From Pseudomonas putida (GTDB lineage Bacteria > Pseudomonadota > Gammaproteobacteria > Pseudomonadales > Pseudomonadaceae), in NCBI RefSeq assembly GCF_005080685.1, contig NZ_CP039371.1, positions 4,278,001 through 4,342,000 on the forward strand: DNA of 64,000 bases, given 5' to 3'. The notes beneath the pieces are model-generated. The model was not told the origin of the DNA, searched no databases, and saw only the letters and a program-made list of their open reading frames with translations. Both the position numbers and the translations under genes were made by a program. Of this stretch, positions 26,209 to 35,932 are shown in pieces; position 1 is the stretch's first letter, and the number at the start of each line of letters is the position of its first letter.

Positions 26209-26727
26209 ATGCACACGCCCGCATTCCCTTGCCTTGTTCTGATGCTCGCGCTGGCGGGCTGCAACACCTCGCCTGCCATCACCCCACCGACGGCGCCAGC
26301 CAAGGCCGTACCAGCTCCGGCCATCCCGTCCAAGCAGTTGTCAGCGTCACCAGCGTGGGTCCGCCAGGACCGCTACACCCTGGTCAGCACGCGGCCGACG
26401 CTGGAACAGCGTCAGCCGTTGTTCCAGCTCATCACCGTGCAGATTTCACCGGCGCTGCACGCGACGGTCGGTGATGCCCTACGTCACGTGTTGCAGCGCT
26501 CAGGCTACTCACTCTGCGCCAACCGCGCCGAGGTCACCACCTTGTTCAGCCGCCCTCTGCCGGCCGTGCAGCACCAACTCGGGCCAATGGCGCTGCTGGA
26601 CGCCTTGACCATCCTCGGCGGCCCGGCCTGGCGGCTCGTGATCGATCCAGTCGAACGCAGCGTGTGCTACGCCCTTCGCGCACCAGTGCCCGCCCCACCT
26701 CGCCCGCCCCTGGAGACCGCGCCATGA
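26209..26727 (+). CDS. PilL-like lipoprotein (ICE PilL N-terminal type)
   Basis: A 172-aa predicted lipoprotein with the signal peptide FPCLVLMLALAGC (lipobox LAGC), a Pro/Ala linker and a domain with YTLVSTRPTLEQRQPL, VGDALRHVLQRSGYSLC and LTILGGPAWRLVIDP. It matches the TIGR03748 PilL class, related to secretin-associated lipoproteins (TcpQ/PilL). It is the first gene of the secretion operon and overlaps the next gene by 4 bases. It should sit in the outer membrane or periplasm as part of the transfer apparatus. Confidence 0.85.
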   Translation: MHTPAFPCLVLMLALAGCNTSPAITPPTAPAKAVPAPAIPSKQLSASPAWVRQDRYTLVSTRPTLEQRQPLFQLITVQISPALHATVGDALRHVLQRSGYSLCANRAEVTTLFSRPLPAVQHQLGPMALLDALTILGGPAWRLVIDPVERSVCYALRAPVPAPPRPPLETAP

Positions 26728-27392
26728 AGGTCCATCACTTTCAGGCCCTGGTGCTCGGGGCCCTGTGCCTCGGCGCCGCCGTACTGGCCGCCGTGACCTA
26801 CAACCACCAGCAACAACTGACCGCGCTCCTGGTCGCCGCGGAGAATGCGCCAGCCGATCCAGCCCCGGCGCTGCGGCGGGATCTCGATGCACTCAACGCC
26901 GACCTTGCGGCACTCCCAGCGCAAGTGAATGTGCTGGGCGAGCACCAGCGCCAGCAGGACGCGACCTTCGCGACGTTGAGCAAACAGCTGGATGAGGTGA
27001 GCGCTTCGCTCAAGTCCATTGAAGCGGTGCCGCTGGGTCCGACCAATGCCGATCTGGCCGCGCTGGAACAGCGATTGGGCAACGCCGAAACCGCCGTCCA
27101 CGCCTTCGAGGCTCGAGCGGTTGTGCCGTCCGCACAACCCCAGCCTGCAGCTCCCGCCAAACCGGCCGCCAAAGCCCAAGCCCCGACGCCGCCATTCACC
27201 TTGCTGGGTGTCGAGACCCGTGGCGAGGTCCGGTTTGTCTCGGCTCAACCGGCCGGCGCGCATGCCCTGTCGACCGTCCACCTGCTGCAGCTCGGTGACA
27301 GCTTGAACGGTTGGCAGCTCAAGACCATTCGCCGGAATCAGGCCGTGTTCCATGTGCCTGGCCTCGGCGAACGTTCGCTGCCCCTGCCGTAA
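26724..27392 (+). CDS. ICE membrane-anchored coiled-coil protein
   Basis: A 222-aa protein with one N-terminal membrane segment (residues about 7-25) and an Ala/Leu/Gln-rich coiled coil at 45-130. A Pro/Ala linker leads to a C-terminal beta-rich domain (FTLLGVETRGEVRFVSAQP, then WQLKTIRRNQAVFHV). The architecture recalls PilP/PilO-type alignment proteins. It overlaps the PilL gene and precedes TIGR03759, a standard place in these ICEs. The exact role is not established. Confidence 0.75.
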   Translation: MKVHHFQALVLGALCLGAAVLAAVTYNHQQQLTALLVAAENAPADPAPALRRDLDALNADLAALPAQVNVLGEHQRQQDATFATLSKQLDEVSASLKSIEAVPLGPTNADLAALEQRLGNAETAVHAFEARAVVPSAQPQPAAPAKPAAKAQAPTPPFTLLGVETRGEVRFVSAQPAGAHALSTVHLLQLGDSLNGWQLKTIRRNQAVFHVPGLGERSLPLP

Positions 27393-27402
27393 TGAGGTGC
27401 GT

Positions 27403-28119
27403 ATGGTCCGGTTCACCACCCTCTCGCTGCTCCTACTCCCCATCTGCCTGGTGACAGGCCCGGGATGGAGCGCACCTGCCACGGTCGAAACGCAGCAGCA
27501 GTCCAGCGAGCAGGCCGCGTTGCAGCAAGCGCGATCTGAAGCACAGGCCAAGGCCTGGGGGCTGACCGATGATGAATGGGCCAAGTTCGAGCGTCTGCAG
27601 AGCGGGCCCCGCCAGTACTGGTCACCGCAACTCGACCCGCTGACCACCCTGGGCGTGGAAGCCGATTCGGACCAGGAGCGTCAGCGCTATGCCGAGTTGC
27701 AGGTGCAACTCGAAGCCAAGCGCGCCGAGCGCGAACTGGCCTATCAGAAAGCCTATACCGCTGCCTGGGAGCGGTTGTTCCCGGGGCTGCTGCCGGTGCA
27801 GGGGATGAGTGATGCCGCATCCCCTTCGGACAACGCGCGCTATACGGTGTTTGTGGAGGACCCATGCTCGACCTGCGAGGCCAGCCTCCGCCAATGGCTG
27901 AGCACGGGCGCCCACCTGGACGTTTACCTAGTGGGCAGCCAGGGCGACGATGCGCGCATTCGGCAATGGGCGCGCACGGTGGGCATTACCCCTGCCCAGG
28001 TTGGCAGCGGCCAGGTCACCCTCAATCACGACCGGGGCCGCTGGTTCACCCTCGGCGCCAGCCGCCCCCTGCCCGCGCGCTTTCAACAGGTGGAAGGGAA
28101 ATGGCAGCGCGTCGATTGA
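27403..28119 (+). CDS. ICE protein TIGR03759 (PFL_4693 type)
   Basis: A 238-aa exported protein with signal peptide residues 1-21 (LLLLPICLVTGPGWSAPA), followed by the family segment AWGLTDDEWAKFERLQSGPR, a coiled coil, and a C-terminal thioredoxin-like part with a CSTC motif (FVEDPCSTCEASLRQWL). The CxxC suggests disulfide handling in the periplasm during assembly of the Cys-rich transfer proteins (inference). It overlaps the transglycosylase gene by 19 bases. Confidence 0.85.
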   Translation: MVRFTTLSLLLLPICLVTGPGWSAPATVETQQQSSEQAALQQARSEAQAKAWGLTDDEWAKFERLQSGPRQYWSPQLDPLTTLGVEADSDQERQRYAELQVQLEAKRAERELAYQKAYTAAWERLFPGLLPVQGMSDAASPSDNARYTVFVEDPCSTCEASLRQWLSTGAHLDVYLVGSQGDDARIRQWARTVGITPAQVGSGQVTLNHDRGRWFTLGASRPLPARFQQVEGKWQRVD

Positions 28120-28655
28120 CCCTCGCCCTGGCCCTGACGGGGATGACTGTCGCCCAAGCAGGCGGCCTCCCTCCGCCGGCGTACCAGTTGGCCGCCGCCC
28201 AGGCCGGCATACCGGCCTCGGTGCTGTTCGCCATTGCCCAGCAGGAGAGCGGCACTCCGCTGCGTGGGCAGCTTGTTCCCTGGCCGTGGACCTTGAATGT
28301 GGCCGGCACGCCGCAGCGTTTTTCCACCCGTGACCAGGCCTGTAGCGCACTGACCGTGGCGCTCAGCCGGCACGACCCCAAGCGCATCGATGTCGGCCTG
28401 GGGCAAACCAACCTGGGGTATCACCCGGAGCGCTACCCCAGCGCCTGCGATGCCCTCGATCCGCGTAGCAACCTCGCTGTCACCGCCGACCTGCTGCGCG
28501 AGCACTATGCCGACGTCGGTGACTGGGTCATCGCCGCCGGCCGCTACCACCGGCCTGCGGGCGGGCCCCCGGCGGCGCGCTACGGCATGCAGTTCAACCA
28601 GCACTGGCAGCGCCTTGAAATCTCCACACCCAGCCGCGGAGGGCCACGTTCATGA
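28101..28655 (+). CDS. Lytic transglycosylase of the transfer apparatus
   Basis: A 184-aa SLT-type murein hydrolase with signal peptide MAARRLTLALALTGMTVAQA. The catalytic Glu49 is in LFAIAQQESG, and the remaining fold motifs are RIDVGLGQTNLGYH and AAGRYHRPAG, the latter with the usual substrate-binding aromatic residues. It opens the peptidoglycan locally for assembly of the conjugation channel, like VirB1. It overlaps both neighbours, so it is part of the coupled operon. Confidence 0.88.
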   Translation: MAARRLTLALALTGMTVAQAGGLPPPAYQLAAAQAGIPASVLFAIAQQESGTPLRGQLVPWPWTLNVAGTPQRFSTRDQACSALTVALSRHDPKRIDVGLGQTNLGYHPERYPSACDALDPRSNLAVTADLLREHYADVGDWVIAAGRYHRPAGGPPAARYGMQFNQHWQRLEISTPSRGGPRS

Positions 28656-29113
28656 TTGACGCTCGCCGGGGCGCACTAATCTGCGGGCTGGTGGGGTCAT
28701 TGACTGTCGGGGCATGGCTTGTGCCAACGAACCCAGCCCTGGCCGCCGAACCCTCCGAGCCGGTTGAACGGCTCGACCCACAAAAACTGAGCTGGGTATT
28801 GCCAGTGCACAGTGCGCGCCTCACGCCGGGTGAGGTGCCGCGCAGAGCATTGGATCTGCCAGGCATGGTCCCGCTGTTCTTGGTTGGTGCGGACGCCGCC
28901 TCATTGGGGTGGCTGACTCAGCACGCGCCAGCGCTGAAGCAGTTGGGCGCCAACGGCTTAGCCGTTGAGGTCCCCGATGCTGCAGCGCTGCAGCGCATCC
29001 AGGCGGCAGCACTTGGGTTGACCATCTGGCCGGTCAGTGGCGACGACATCGCCGAGCGGCTGGAGCTGGAGCACTACCCGGTACTAATCACACCGACCGC
29101 CCTGGAGCAGTGA
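28652..29113 (+). CDS. ICE protein TIGR03765 (PFL_4695 type)
   Basis: A 153-aa exported protein with a signal peptide to about residue 31 (VGAWLVPTNPALAA). The mature part has PVHSARLTPGEVPRRALDLP, PLFLVGADAASLGWL and a C-terminal EHYPVLITP segment, matching the TIGR03765 family that always precedes the coupling protein gene in these ICEs. The VLITP end resembles TrbC/TraW-type proteins. Its location is probably periplasmic, and its molecular role is unknown. Confidence 0.85.
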   Translation: MIDARRGALICGLVGSLTVGAWLVPTNPALAAEPSEPVERLDPQKLSWVLPVHSARLTPGEVPRRALDLPGMVPLFLVGADAASLGWLTQHAPALKQLGANGLAVEVPDAAALQRIQAAALGLTIWPVSGDDIAERLELEHYPVLITPTALEQ

Positions 29114-29122
29114 GGAACCGCT

Positions 29123-31249
29123 ATGGGTGATCATGCGATGGAATCTCTGCTGCGCCCGGCAGTGGAGTTGTACACCGTGGGGATCTGCGCCGGTGCCGGT
29201 GCGCTGTGCCTGCATTCGCCTTGGGCGGTAGCCCTGTCGCCGGAGGTCGGTGCCGGAATGGCCCTGGCCTATACCGCCTTCGGTCTCAAGCGCCTCAATG
29301 AGGCCCGCATTGTTTTGCGTTATCGGCGCAACATCCGCCGCCTGCCCCGCTACTCGCTGACCAGCCGACAGATCCCGGTCAGCAGCAAGCGTCTGTTCAT
29401 GGGCCGAGGCTTTCGCTGGAGCCGCCTGCATACCCAGCGTTTGCTAGAAGCACAGGATCCCGCACTCGCCCGCTACGTCAACCAGTCAGCGGCCTACCAG
29501 TGGGCACGGCGTCTGGAGCACTTCCTGGAAAAAGCGCCGCCAGGGCTCTCCCTCCTGCCACGGCTGACCGCCTGGGACAGTCCGCTCAACCCGGTACGAC
29601 CGCTGCCGCCCGTGGGTGGCTCACCGCTGCTGCATGGCGTCGAGCCCAGCGAGCAGGAAGCCTCCTTGCCACTGGGCGAACGCGTGGGCCACACCCTGGT
29701 GCTGGGCACCACGCGGGTCGGCAAGACACGCCTGGCCGAGGTCTACATCACCCAGGACATTCATCGGCCAAGCCAGGAAGTGGTGATTGTCTTCGACCCC
29801 AAAGGTGATGCCGACCTGCTCAAGCGCATGTACGTGGAAGCGCGACTCGCTGGCCGTGAACATGAGTTCTACGTGTTCCACTTGGGCTGGCCTGAAATTT
29901 CCGCGCGCTACAATGCCATCGGCCGCTTCGGTCGCATCTCGGAAGTGGCCACCCGCATCGCTGGCCAGCTGAGCGGTGAAGGCAACTCAGCGGCATTTCG
30001 CGAGTTCGCCTGGCGCTTCGTCAATATCATCGCCCGAGCCCTGATCGAGCTCGGCCGGCGCCCAGACTACCTGCAGATCCAGCGCCATGTGGTGAACATC
30101 GACGCGCTGTTCATCGAGTACGCCCAGCACTTCTTCGCCCGCCATGATCCGCAGGCGTGGGAGACCATCGTGGATCTCGAGGCTCGCCTCAATGAAAAGA
30201 ACGTGCCACGGCACATGATCGGCCGCGAGAAACGCGTGGTCGCCATCGAGCAGTACCTGACTGCCAAGCGCCTATTCGACCCGGTGATGGATGGCCTGCG
30301 CTCGGCGGTGCGCTACGACCGCACCTACTTCGACAAGATCGTCGCCTCGCTGCTGCCTCTGCTGGAAAAGCTCACCAGTGGCAAGACGGCCCAGTTGCTG
30401 GCCCCCAACTATGCCGACCTGGACGATCCACGGCCGATCTTCGACTGGCTGCAAATCATCCGCAAGCGCGGCATCGTCTACGTCGGCCTGGATGCGTTGT
30501 CCGATGCCGAGGTAGCCGCAGCGGTCGGCAACTCAATGTTTGCCGATCTGGTCTCCGTCGCCGGGCACATCTACAAACACGGTATCGACCACGGTCTCCC
30601 GAACTCCTCCAGGGAGACCGACAAGGTGCCCATCAACCTACACGCCGACGAGTTCAACGAGCTGATGGGCGATGAGTTCATCCCGCTGATCAATAAGGGC
30701 GGCGGTGCCGGTATCCAGGTAACCGCCTACACCCAGACCTTGAGCGACATCGAGGCGCGCATCGGCAGCCGAGCCAAAGCCGGCCAGGTCATCGGCAACT
30801 TCAACACCCTGCAAATGCTACGCGTACGGGAAACCGCGACCGCCGAACTGCTGACCAATCAATTGCCCAAGGTCAACGTGCAGACCCGTACCCTGGTCTC
30901 CGGTGCAACGGACACCGCCGATCCTGACGCCCGCACCGACTTCACCTCCTCCTCGCAGGACCGGGTCACCATAACGTCGGTACCGCTGATCGAACCGGCG
31001 CACATTATCGCTTTGCCCAAGGGGCAGATGTTCTCGTTCCAGGAAGGCGGGCAACTGTGGAAGGTCCGCATGCCCCTGCCAAAGCCGGCCATTGACGATG
31101 CGATGCCGGCTGACCTGCAGACCCTGGCTGCGCGTATGCGCGAGTCCTACAACGCCAATGCGGGGAGTTGGTGGAGCAGTGCCGGCGGTGCGCCGACGGT
31201 CAATTTCGATCCCGAGATGCCGCCACCGGGACGCAAATCGGCCCCGTGA
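29123..31249 (+). CDS. traD: Conjugative coupling factor TraD (VirD4-like ATPase)
   Basis: A 708-aa inner-membrane ATPase of the SXT/ICE TraD class. Hydrophobic segments near residues 20-55 anchor it. The Walker A is LGTTRVGKTR at about 194-203 and the Walker B VIVFDPKGDADLL at about 221-233. A later segment VPINLHADEFNEL and the arginine-finger-like AYTQTLSDIEARIGS are also present. It couples the relaxase-DNA complex to the secretion channel. No relaxase gene is present in the window. The length and motifs are intact. Confidence 0.93.
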   Translation: MGDHAMESLLRPAVELYTVGICAGAGALCLHSPWAVALSPEVGAGMALAYTAFGLKRLNEARIVLRYRRNIRRLPRYSLTSRQIPVSSKRLFMGRGFRWSRLHTQRLLEAQDPALARYVNQSAAYQWARRLEHFLEKAPPGLSLLPRLTAWDSPLNPVRPLPPVGGSPLLHGVEPSEQEASLPLGERVGHTLVLGTTRVGKTRLAEVYITQDIHRPSQEVVIVFDPKGDADLLKRMYVEARLAGREHEFYVFHLGWPEISARYNAIGRFGRISEVATRIAGQLSGEGNSAAFREFAWRFVNIIARALIELGRRPDYLQIQRHVVNIDALFIEYAQHFFARHDPQAWETIVDLEARLNEKNVPRHMIGREKRVVAIEQYLTAKRLFDPVMDGLRSAVRYDRTYFDKIVASLLPLLEKLTSGKTAQLLAPNYADLDDPRPIFDWLQIIRKRGIVYVGLDALSDAEVAAAVGNSMFADLVSVAGHIYKHGIDHGLPNSSRETDKVPINLHADEFNELMGDEFIPLINKGGGAGIQVTAYTQTLSDIEARIGSRAKAGQVIGNFNTLQMLRVRETATAELLTNQLPKVNVQTRTLVSGATDTADPDARTDFTSSSQDRVTITSVPLIEPAHIIALPKGQMFSFQEGGQLWKVRMPLPKPAIDDAMPADLQTLAARMRESYNANAGSWWSSAGGAPTVNFDPEMPPPGRKSAP

Positions 31250-31284
31250 TCACCTGGTAGCCAGCCAACACCTGGGAGCCTCTA

Positions 31285-32013
31285 ATGCCTACTACCGCAA
31301 CCAACCCGCCTCAGACACAACGACGACCTGGGCTGATCTTCGGCACGCTTGAGCTGTGCCTGCGATTGCTCGGCCTGCTGTTCGCCTCCTTGGTGTTCTC
31401 CATCATTGTGGAGCTCGTGGGCATCCTGTGGTTCTGGCCAGAGCAAGGCTGGCATCACAGCCATGCCATGTGGCTGAAGGAGCTCGGATGGCTCAGCAAC
31501 CACTTCAGGAGCTCGCTACTAGTGCAGGAGCCAGCGCAAGCAACCGCGAAAATCCTTGAGCGCCTCAACGATTGGGTTGTGGTCCGCTCCGGCTGGGCAC
31601 AATCTGACATCCAGCTGAAACTGCTCAGTCGCGAGGCGTCTTTGCAAGGTCAGCTAGCTCAAGCATACGTCCGAGGACAGGAATACCTGCTGGCGGCCCT
31701 GTTCACAGTCTGCACTTTCGTCGTGCGCCTGACCGTGCTCACGTTGGCCACGCCCCTGTTCTTGCTTGCGGTGCTCACCGGCGTAGTCGACGGGTTGATG
31801 CGCCGTGACCTCCGCAAGTTCGGGGCGGACAGGGAGAGCAGCTTTGTCTATCACCGAGCCAAGCGCACATTACTGCCGGTGATGATCAGCCCTTGGGTAA
31901 TCTATCTGTCGCTCCCTTGGTCACTGAATCCAAACTGGGTATTACTTCCCTCTGCTGCATTGCTGGGTTTCATGGTGGCGATCACCGCTACAACGTTCAA
32001 AAAATATCTTTGA
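31285..32013 (+). CDS. ICE membrane protein TIGR03747 (DUF4400 type)
   Basis: A 242-aa protein with four predicted membrane segments: about residues 20-45, 135-160, 165-185 and 205-235. Family-typical stretches are LLFASLVFSIIVELVGILWF, WHHSHAMWLKELGWL and SFVYHRAKRTLLPV. In ICEs of this type it follows the coupling protein and is thought to belong to the inner-membrane transfer complex. The gap downstream is where the foreign AAA_13 gene has entered the operon. Confidence 0.88.
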   Translation: MPTTATNPPQTQRRPGLIFGTLELCLRLLGLLFASLVFSIIVELVGILWFWPEQGWHHSHAMWLKELGWLSNHFRSSLLVQEPAQATAKILERLNDWVVVRSGWAQSDIQLKLLSREASLQGQLAQAYVRGQEYLLAALFTVCTFVVRLTVLTLATPLFLLAVLTGVVDGLMRRDLRKFGADRESSFVYHRAKRTLLPVMISPWVIYLSLPWSLNPNWVLLPSAALLGFMVAITATTFKKYL

Positions 32014-32170
32014 ATGGCTGAAATCATCCCAATATGTTCTTCGTGAAAGACAACCGTCGACCAGGAACAGAAGCTCGTCTGATGAAGGCTCCGCCCTCCA
32101 AGCTGTCGCTTAGAACTATCCACGACGGCAGGGGCGGTCCAGTGAAAGCATTCGGAATTCGCATATGCGG

Positions 32171-34436
32171 TCACGCTTGTATCGCTGCAATCAAGGCATC
32201 CATATGCGGCTTGTCTCTTTCAGAAATGGCTTCAATTAGATCCCTGACGGCGTGCTCCAGATCGAAAATCAGTTCGTTGTTGCCTGCAAGCCGATCAAGC
32301 GTGTTGCCGTGGCTGAAATAGTGGAAAATCTTGAGGATTCGATTTGCCCGCTCGACGCCAAACAGAGCCTCTGCGCGATCGTCCACTTGCTCTGCATCCT
32401 TCGGCCCAGGAAGCCTAGAGTAAGTGTAGAGCTCGATAAATCGCCTCATCGCATTCGGGAGCAACATCAGCACGTCATGTGCAGTTTTGTCAGGTGCCTA
32501 GCTGAAGCGGTGAATGACTTCGAATAGGAAGTGATATTCGGACTGATAGCGTGCAAGCGATCCAGGCATGTCTTCCAGCACTGACGACTTCTCAGCAATC
32601 CGCCTGATCAGAAAGAGCCGTGCCCCCTGTTTATTCGCCACAGGCTTAATCTCCCTGAGCAGATTAAAGAATTCAAAATTGTGCGTGGAAATGAAGAGCT
32701 GTTTACACGTCGTTTGCCACGGTTCGTTCTTATCCTGCTGGATGAAGAACAGCGCCCGTATAGCAGCAGTCACCTGGAAAATGTGGTTAGCGTCCAAGCT
32801 TGAAATCGGGTCATCGATATAGACGATGGTCTCTTGGAACTCTGCAGGGTTGATTTCTTGCAGCTTTGTAAGAAAGTATGAGAAGGCAATGGCGGTTCGC
32901 TCACCATCACTCAGGTTCTTGGCGACGACCCCACTCTTTCGGATCATTTGAAATCGATCTTGGCCTGCTGCGTCTTTGACGACCTTTATTTGAACGGCCT
33001 CACTCCCCATCATAGTAGCAAGGCGTTCATTAATTTTCTCTCTGCCTTGTTGAGCTTTACTGATCTCGGCTTGGAGTCTGTCGATTTCTGCCTGGAGCTT
33101 CGTGGCGTAGGCCTTCAGCCTTTCGCACCGCGTGCTCTGCCGTTCCCTCTTCACCTCCAGGCCAGCAGCATTCTGCCCATCAAGAAACTGTTGTACATAG
33201 TGAAGCTTTGCTTTCCGTAGGGAGTGAGCTTTGGCCTTGGTGAAGTTTGAGGCCAATTCATTGTTTTGTTTTATTATTGCATTGACAGCTGCTACTGCAC
33301 CCTTGACTTCTACCTCTAGGCCTTGCGCCAATGTGCTGGGCTTCATAGCCTTGCGTGGGTCATCGGCCTTGCATTGAACTTCGCCAGCGAGTTTCTTGAC
33401 CGCTTGATTGAGAGCATCGATAGTAGCTGGCAACACATCAATTGCGAGGTTGTATCCATCTCGAAATTGCGGGTTTAGTTCCGCAGCTTTCGGCCATGTC
33501 AATCTGAGTTCGGCCGCGCTCACTCGCTTAAGCAATCCGTCCACTTTCTCTTGATGGTCTGCTAAATCTTTCGAAAAATGAGTGTGCAATATCTCAAGGC
33601 GCTCCAGTGAAAGATCGTTACCGCAGAACTCACATGCGCCAGCAGTAGGGTGTAGATGCAAGCCATTTTGCACCCAGCGCTCTATAACGGGTTGCTCCGC
33701 AAGATGCTTTAGAGTGCTGGAGAAGCTTGGCGTTTCGGCAAGCACCGTCAATGCCTCTTTATACAGCTCCTCGATTGCGGGAGCTGCGTGAAGCTCATCA
33801 ACAGTGTTTGGCCTCTTGGAGTCAGGCGTCAATGCCAATTCAATGGCGTCGGAGAGTTCTTTATCCATCAAGAGCTGAGAGTCGAGAAGACTCACTGCCA
33901 GCACATCCTGCCCCAAATGTGCGGCTGTATAGGGGGTGAATCTTTAAGCGTTGTCGAATAAACTTTGCCGTCTCTGTCTTAGCCTGGAAAATGCGTGTTT
34001 TCAGAGTCTCGACCTCCCCATTCAGCTTGCGCTGTACTGAATCAGAACGTTTGATGCGCTCCCCCAGATAGTCGATCTTCCGTTGTGCTTCCTCAGAATC
34101 TTTGCCGAGCAGAAGAATGGGGTTAAAGCTTCCGCCATCGAAGTGCAGGTTAGCTTTTACAAAGTCAGAGTTGAAAACGCGAACTGAGATATTGCTCTGA
34201 GTGAAGTTCTTCTCGGTGATCGTATCATTGCCGGTACCAAAGGAGAACTCGCATCCAGACAAGTCCGGATTGGCTGTCTTCGCCTCAAGCTGGGCAAACA
34301 GACGGGAAAGGGTAGTCTTCCCAGAATAGTTCCAACCGAAGATAAGGTTCTTGATTCTAAATTCTTGGGTGCCCGCAGGCTTGCTGTAATTTTGATAAAC
34401 CCCGAGCCCTTTTATTTTATCAATGCTCTTGAGCAT
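32171..34436 (-). pseudogene. AAA_13 (RloC/PrrC-superfamily) ATPase, broken by a frameshift and a stop
   Basis: Reading leftwards from the ATG at 34436, preceded by GGGAGGGCGG, this is a SMC/Rad50-like ATPase of about 755 residues. Walker A is GWNYSGKTTLSRLF, a coiled coil is interrupted by a zinc-hook-like CEFCGND, the signature is LSDGERTAIAFSYFL, and Walker B is IVYIDDPISSLDANH. The frame shifts by one base at a run of five G (33932-33936). An in-frame TAG at about 32498 then cuts off the C-terminal MLLPNAMRRFIELYTY part, which continues open to 32171. RloC and PrrC relatives cleave tRNA as phage defence. Whether this one had that C-terminal activity is not clear. It is opposite to the secretion operon. 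Confidence 0.8.
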
Positions 34437-34725
34437 GTGCCGCCCTCCCTGATCTCGATTGAACGCTACCTGCAATCGGGCCGACAAATCATAGCTCGGC
34501 CAGAACAGTTTATGCACACTACGTCTCATTATTTTTTCAACACCCTGATTGCTTTATTTTGAGCATTACCCAAAGTCCGCGCTGGGTCGAAAGCAGACGT
34601 CCGCAGGATGGTCCCTGGCATCGAAAGGACCTGGTAAGAGTGGAACCAGAAGGCCTGGGCGGGTTGCCTTCCCATCTACGGTCGCCGCAAAATGCACCTA
34701 AACGCCCGACTCCTCAGGTAATTTC

Positions 34726-35145
34726 ATGACATTGAAGTCATCGTTTGCCAATGTGCTTCGAGTGCTACGCAGTCAGCGCAACATCACCCAGCGCGGATTT
34801 TCCGACACAACCAGCCGCACCTACTTGTCCAAGCTCGAAACTGGTAGATCGAGCATCACACTGGACAAACTTGAGCAGCTTAGCGAGAGATTGGAACTGA
34901 GCCCTTTGACGCTGCTGGCGTTGACGCTGAGCGAGGATACGGGGCAGACGGCGAATGAGTTGCTTGGCAGGACCAGGAACGAGATTCGAGCACTTGAGTC
35001 GGAGGGTCAAATTCCAGGACTACAGGCCACGCTGGGGGACAATTTAGCTGAGCCCCCTTTGCCGGCCAGTTCACGCAATCCTCGACCGAAGATGCCTTCG
35101 CGCGCTCCGTGCGCAATTCAGGCGGAGCTGTCATTCTCCGACTGA
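34726..35145 (+). CDS. XRE-family regulator
   Basis: A 139-aa protein with an N-terminal HTH (LRVLRSQRNITQRGFSDTTS, then RTYLSKLETGRSSITLDKL), a short linker and a helical segment (QTANELLGRTRNEIRALE). The last about 35 residues are Pro/Ser/Arg-rich and look less conserved. It resembles a common Pseudomonas orphan XRE family. It is divergent from the broken AAA_13 ATPase and upstream of RAQPRD. It may have regulated the ATPase gene or may act on the secretion genes. About 290 bases with no other gene precede it. Confidence 0.8.
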   Translation: MTLKSSFANVLRVLRSQRNITQRGFSDTTSRTYLSKLETGRSSITLDKLEQLSERLELSPLTLLALTLSEDTGQTANELLGRTRNEIRALESEGQIPGLQATLGDNLAEPPLPASSRNPRPKMPSRAPCAIQAELSFSD

Positions 35146-35355
35146 TGACTGACTAGCCTTTCAGGTGCTCGCTGCAGCGTTAGAAATAAGCCTGCAGCGC
35201 CGACAGGTCCGCATCGCCCCTCAATACCTCACTCCAGGCTCACCCCACTTCTGCCCAACGTCGCCAGAAAGCGAAAGGCCAAGAATCCTTTTAACTCGTG
35301 CCTCAACTCGCCCGCTCGGTAATGGTGGCGACCAGAGATTGCTCTGGAGCCTGCC

Positions 35356-35691
35356 ATGAGGACGTATGCCTTCCCGTTGCTTGTGATTTGTCTAGCAACC
35401 CTTCCGGCTGTTGCGCAAGAAAGTCGCGAGCGCTCGGATCTGGGGCTCGTGCAACGCCAGTTCACTGCCATCGACCAGTTGGCCGAGCGTGCGGAAAGCA
35501 GCTCAGACGATGCAGTTGGAACGCGCTATCGCTTCGACTATCCGAGGTTTGCGGCAGACCTAGAACGTGTGCGTGAAGGCATCCAACAATACTTATCGCC
35601 CTCCCGCGCGCAGCCGTCTGACCTGCTCGAGCTGGCTGGCCAGTACCGTGCTGAAGCACCCCACTCGAGCCCCTCCGATGAGCATGACTGA
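35356..35691 (+). CDS. RAQPRD-family ICE protein
   Basis: A 111-aa exported protein with signal peptide to about residue 20 (LLVICLATLPAVAQ). The family is named from a C-terminal motif that here reads RAQPSDLLELAGQYR, so the Arg of RAQPRD is replaced by Ser. Function is unknown, but it is a constant member of the transfer operon (TIGR01690). It overlaps the next gene by 14 bases. Confidence 0.87.
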   Translation: MRTYAFPLLVICLATLPAVAQESRERSDLGLVQRQFTAIDQLAERAESSSDDAVGTRYRFDYPRFAADLERVREGIQQYLSPSRAQPSDLLELAGQYRAEAPHSSPSDEHD

Positions 35692-35917
35692 CGCTCAACT
35701 CAGCGCGTTCTCGGCCGTGGCCGGGTTTGCGCCGCAGCTCAGTTCGGTGCTGTGGCGCTCCTCGGTGCTGGTGTTGGCGTTGCTCTGGTGCACCTGGGCC
35801 CTGTGGACGGGCTACCGCGGTTGGGCGGCCGGCAATCTCAATTTCGGTGCGCTCGGCGGCAGCACGCTGCGTCTGGCCCTAGCCCTGATCGTGCTGATGT
35901 TTTTCATGCTGTCGTAA
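35678..35917 (+). CDS. ICE membrane protein TIGR03758 (PFL_4701 type)
   Basis: A 79-aa protein with two membrane segments (about residues 22-40 and 60-78) and the typical centre WTGYRGWAAGNLNFG. It occurs before the pilin-like gene in all related operons. The ATG at 35678 is chosen because longer frames run back into the RAQPRD gene and lack family resemblance. Confidence 0.85.
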   Translation: MSMTDAQLSAFSAVAGFAPQLSSVLWRSSVLVLALLWCTWALWTGYRGWAAGNLNFGALGGSTLRLALALIVLMFFMLS

Positions 35918-35932
35918 TCTGGAGAACCTGCC

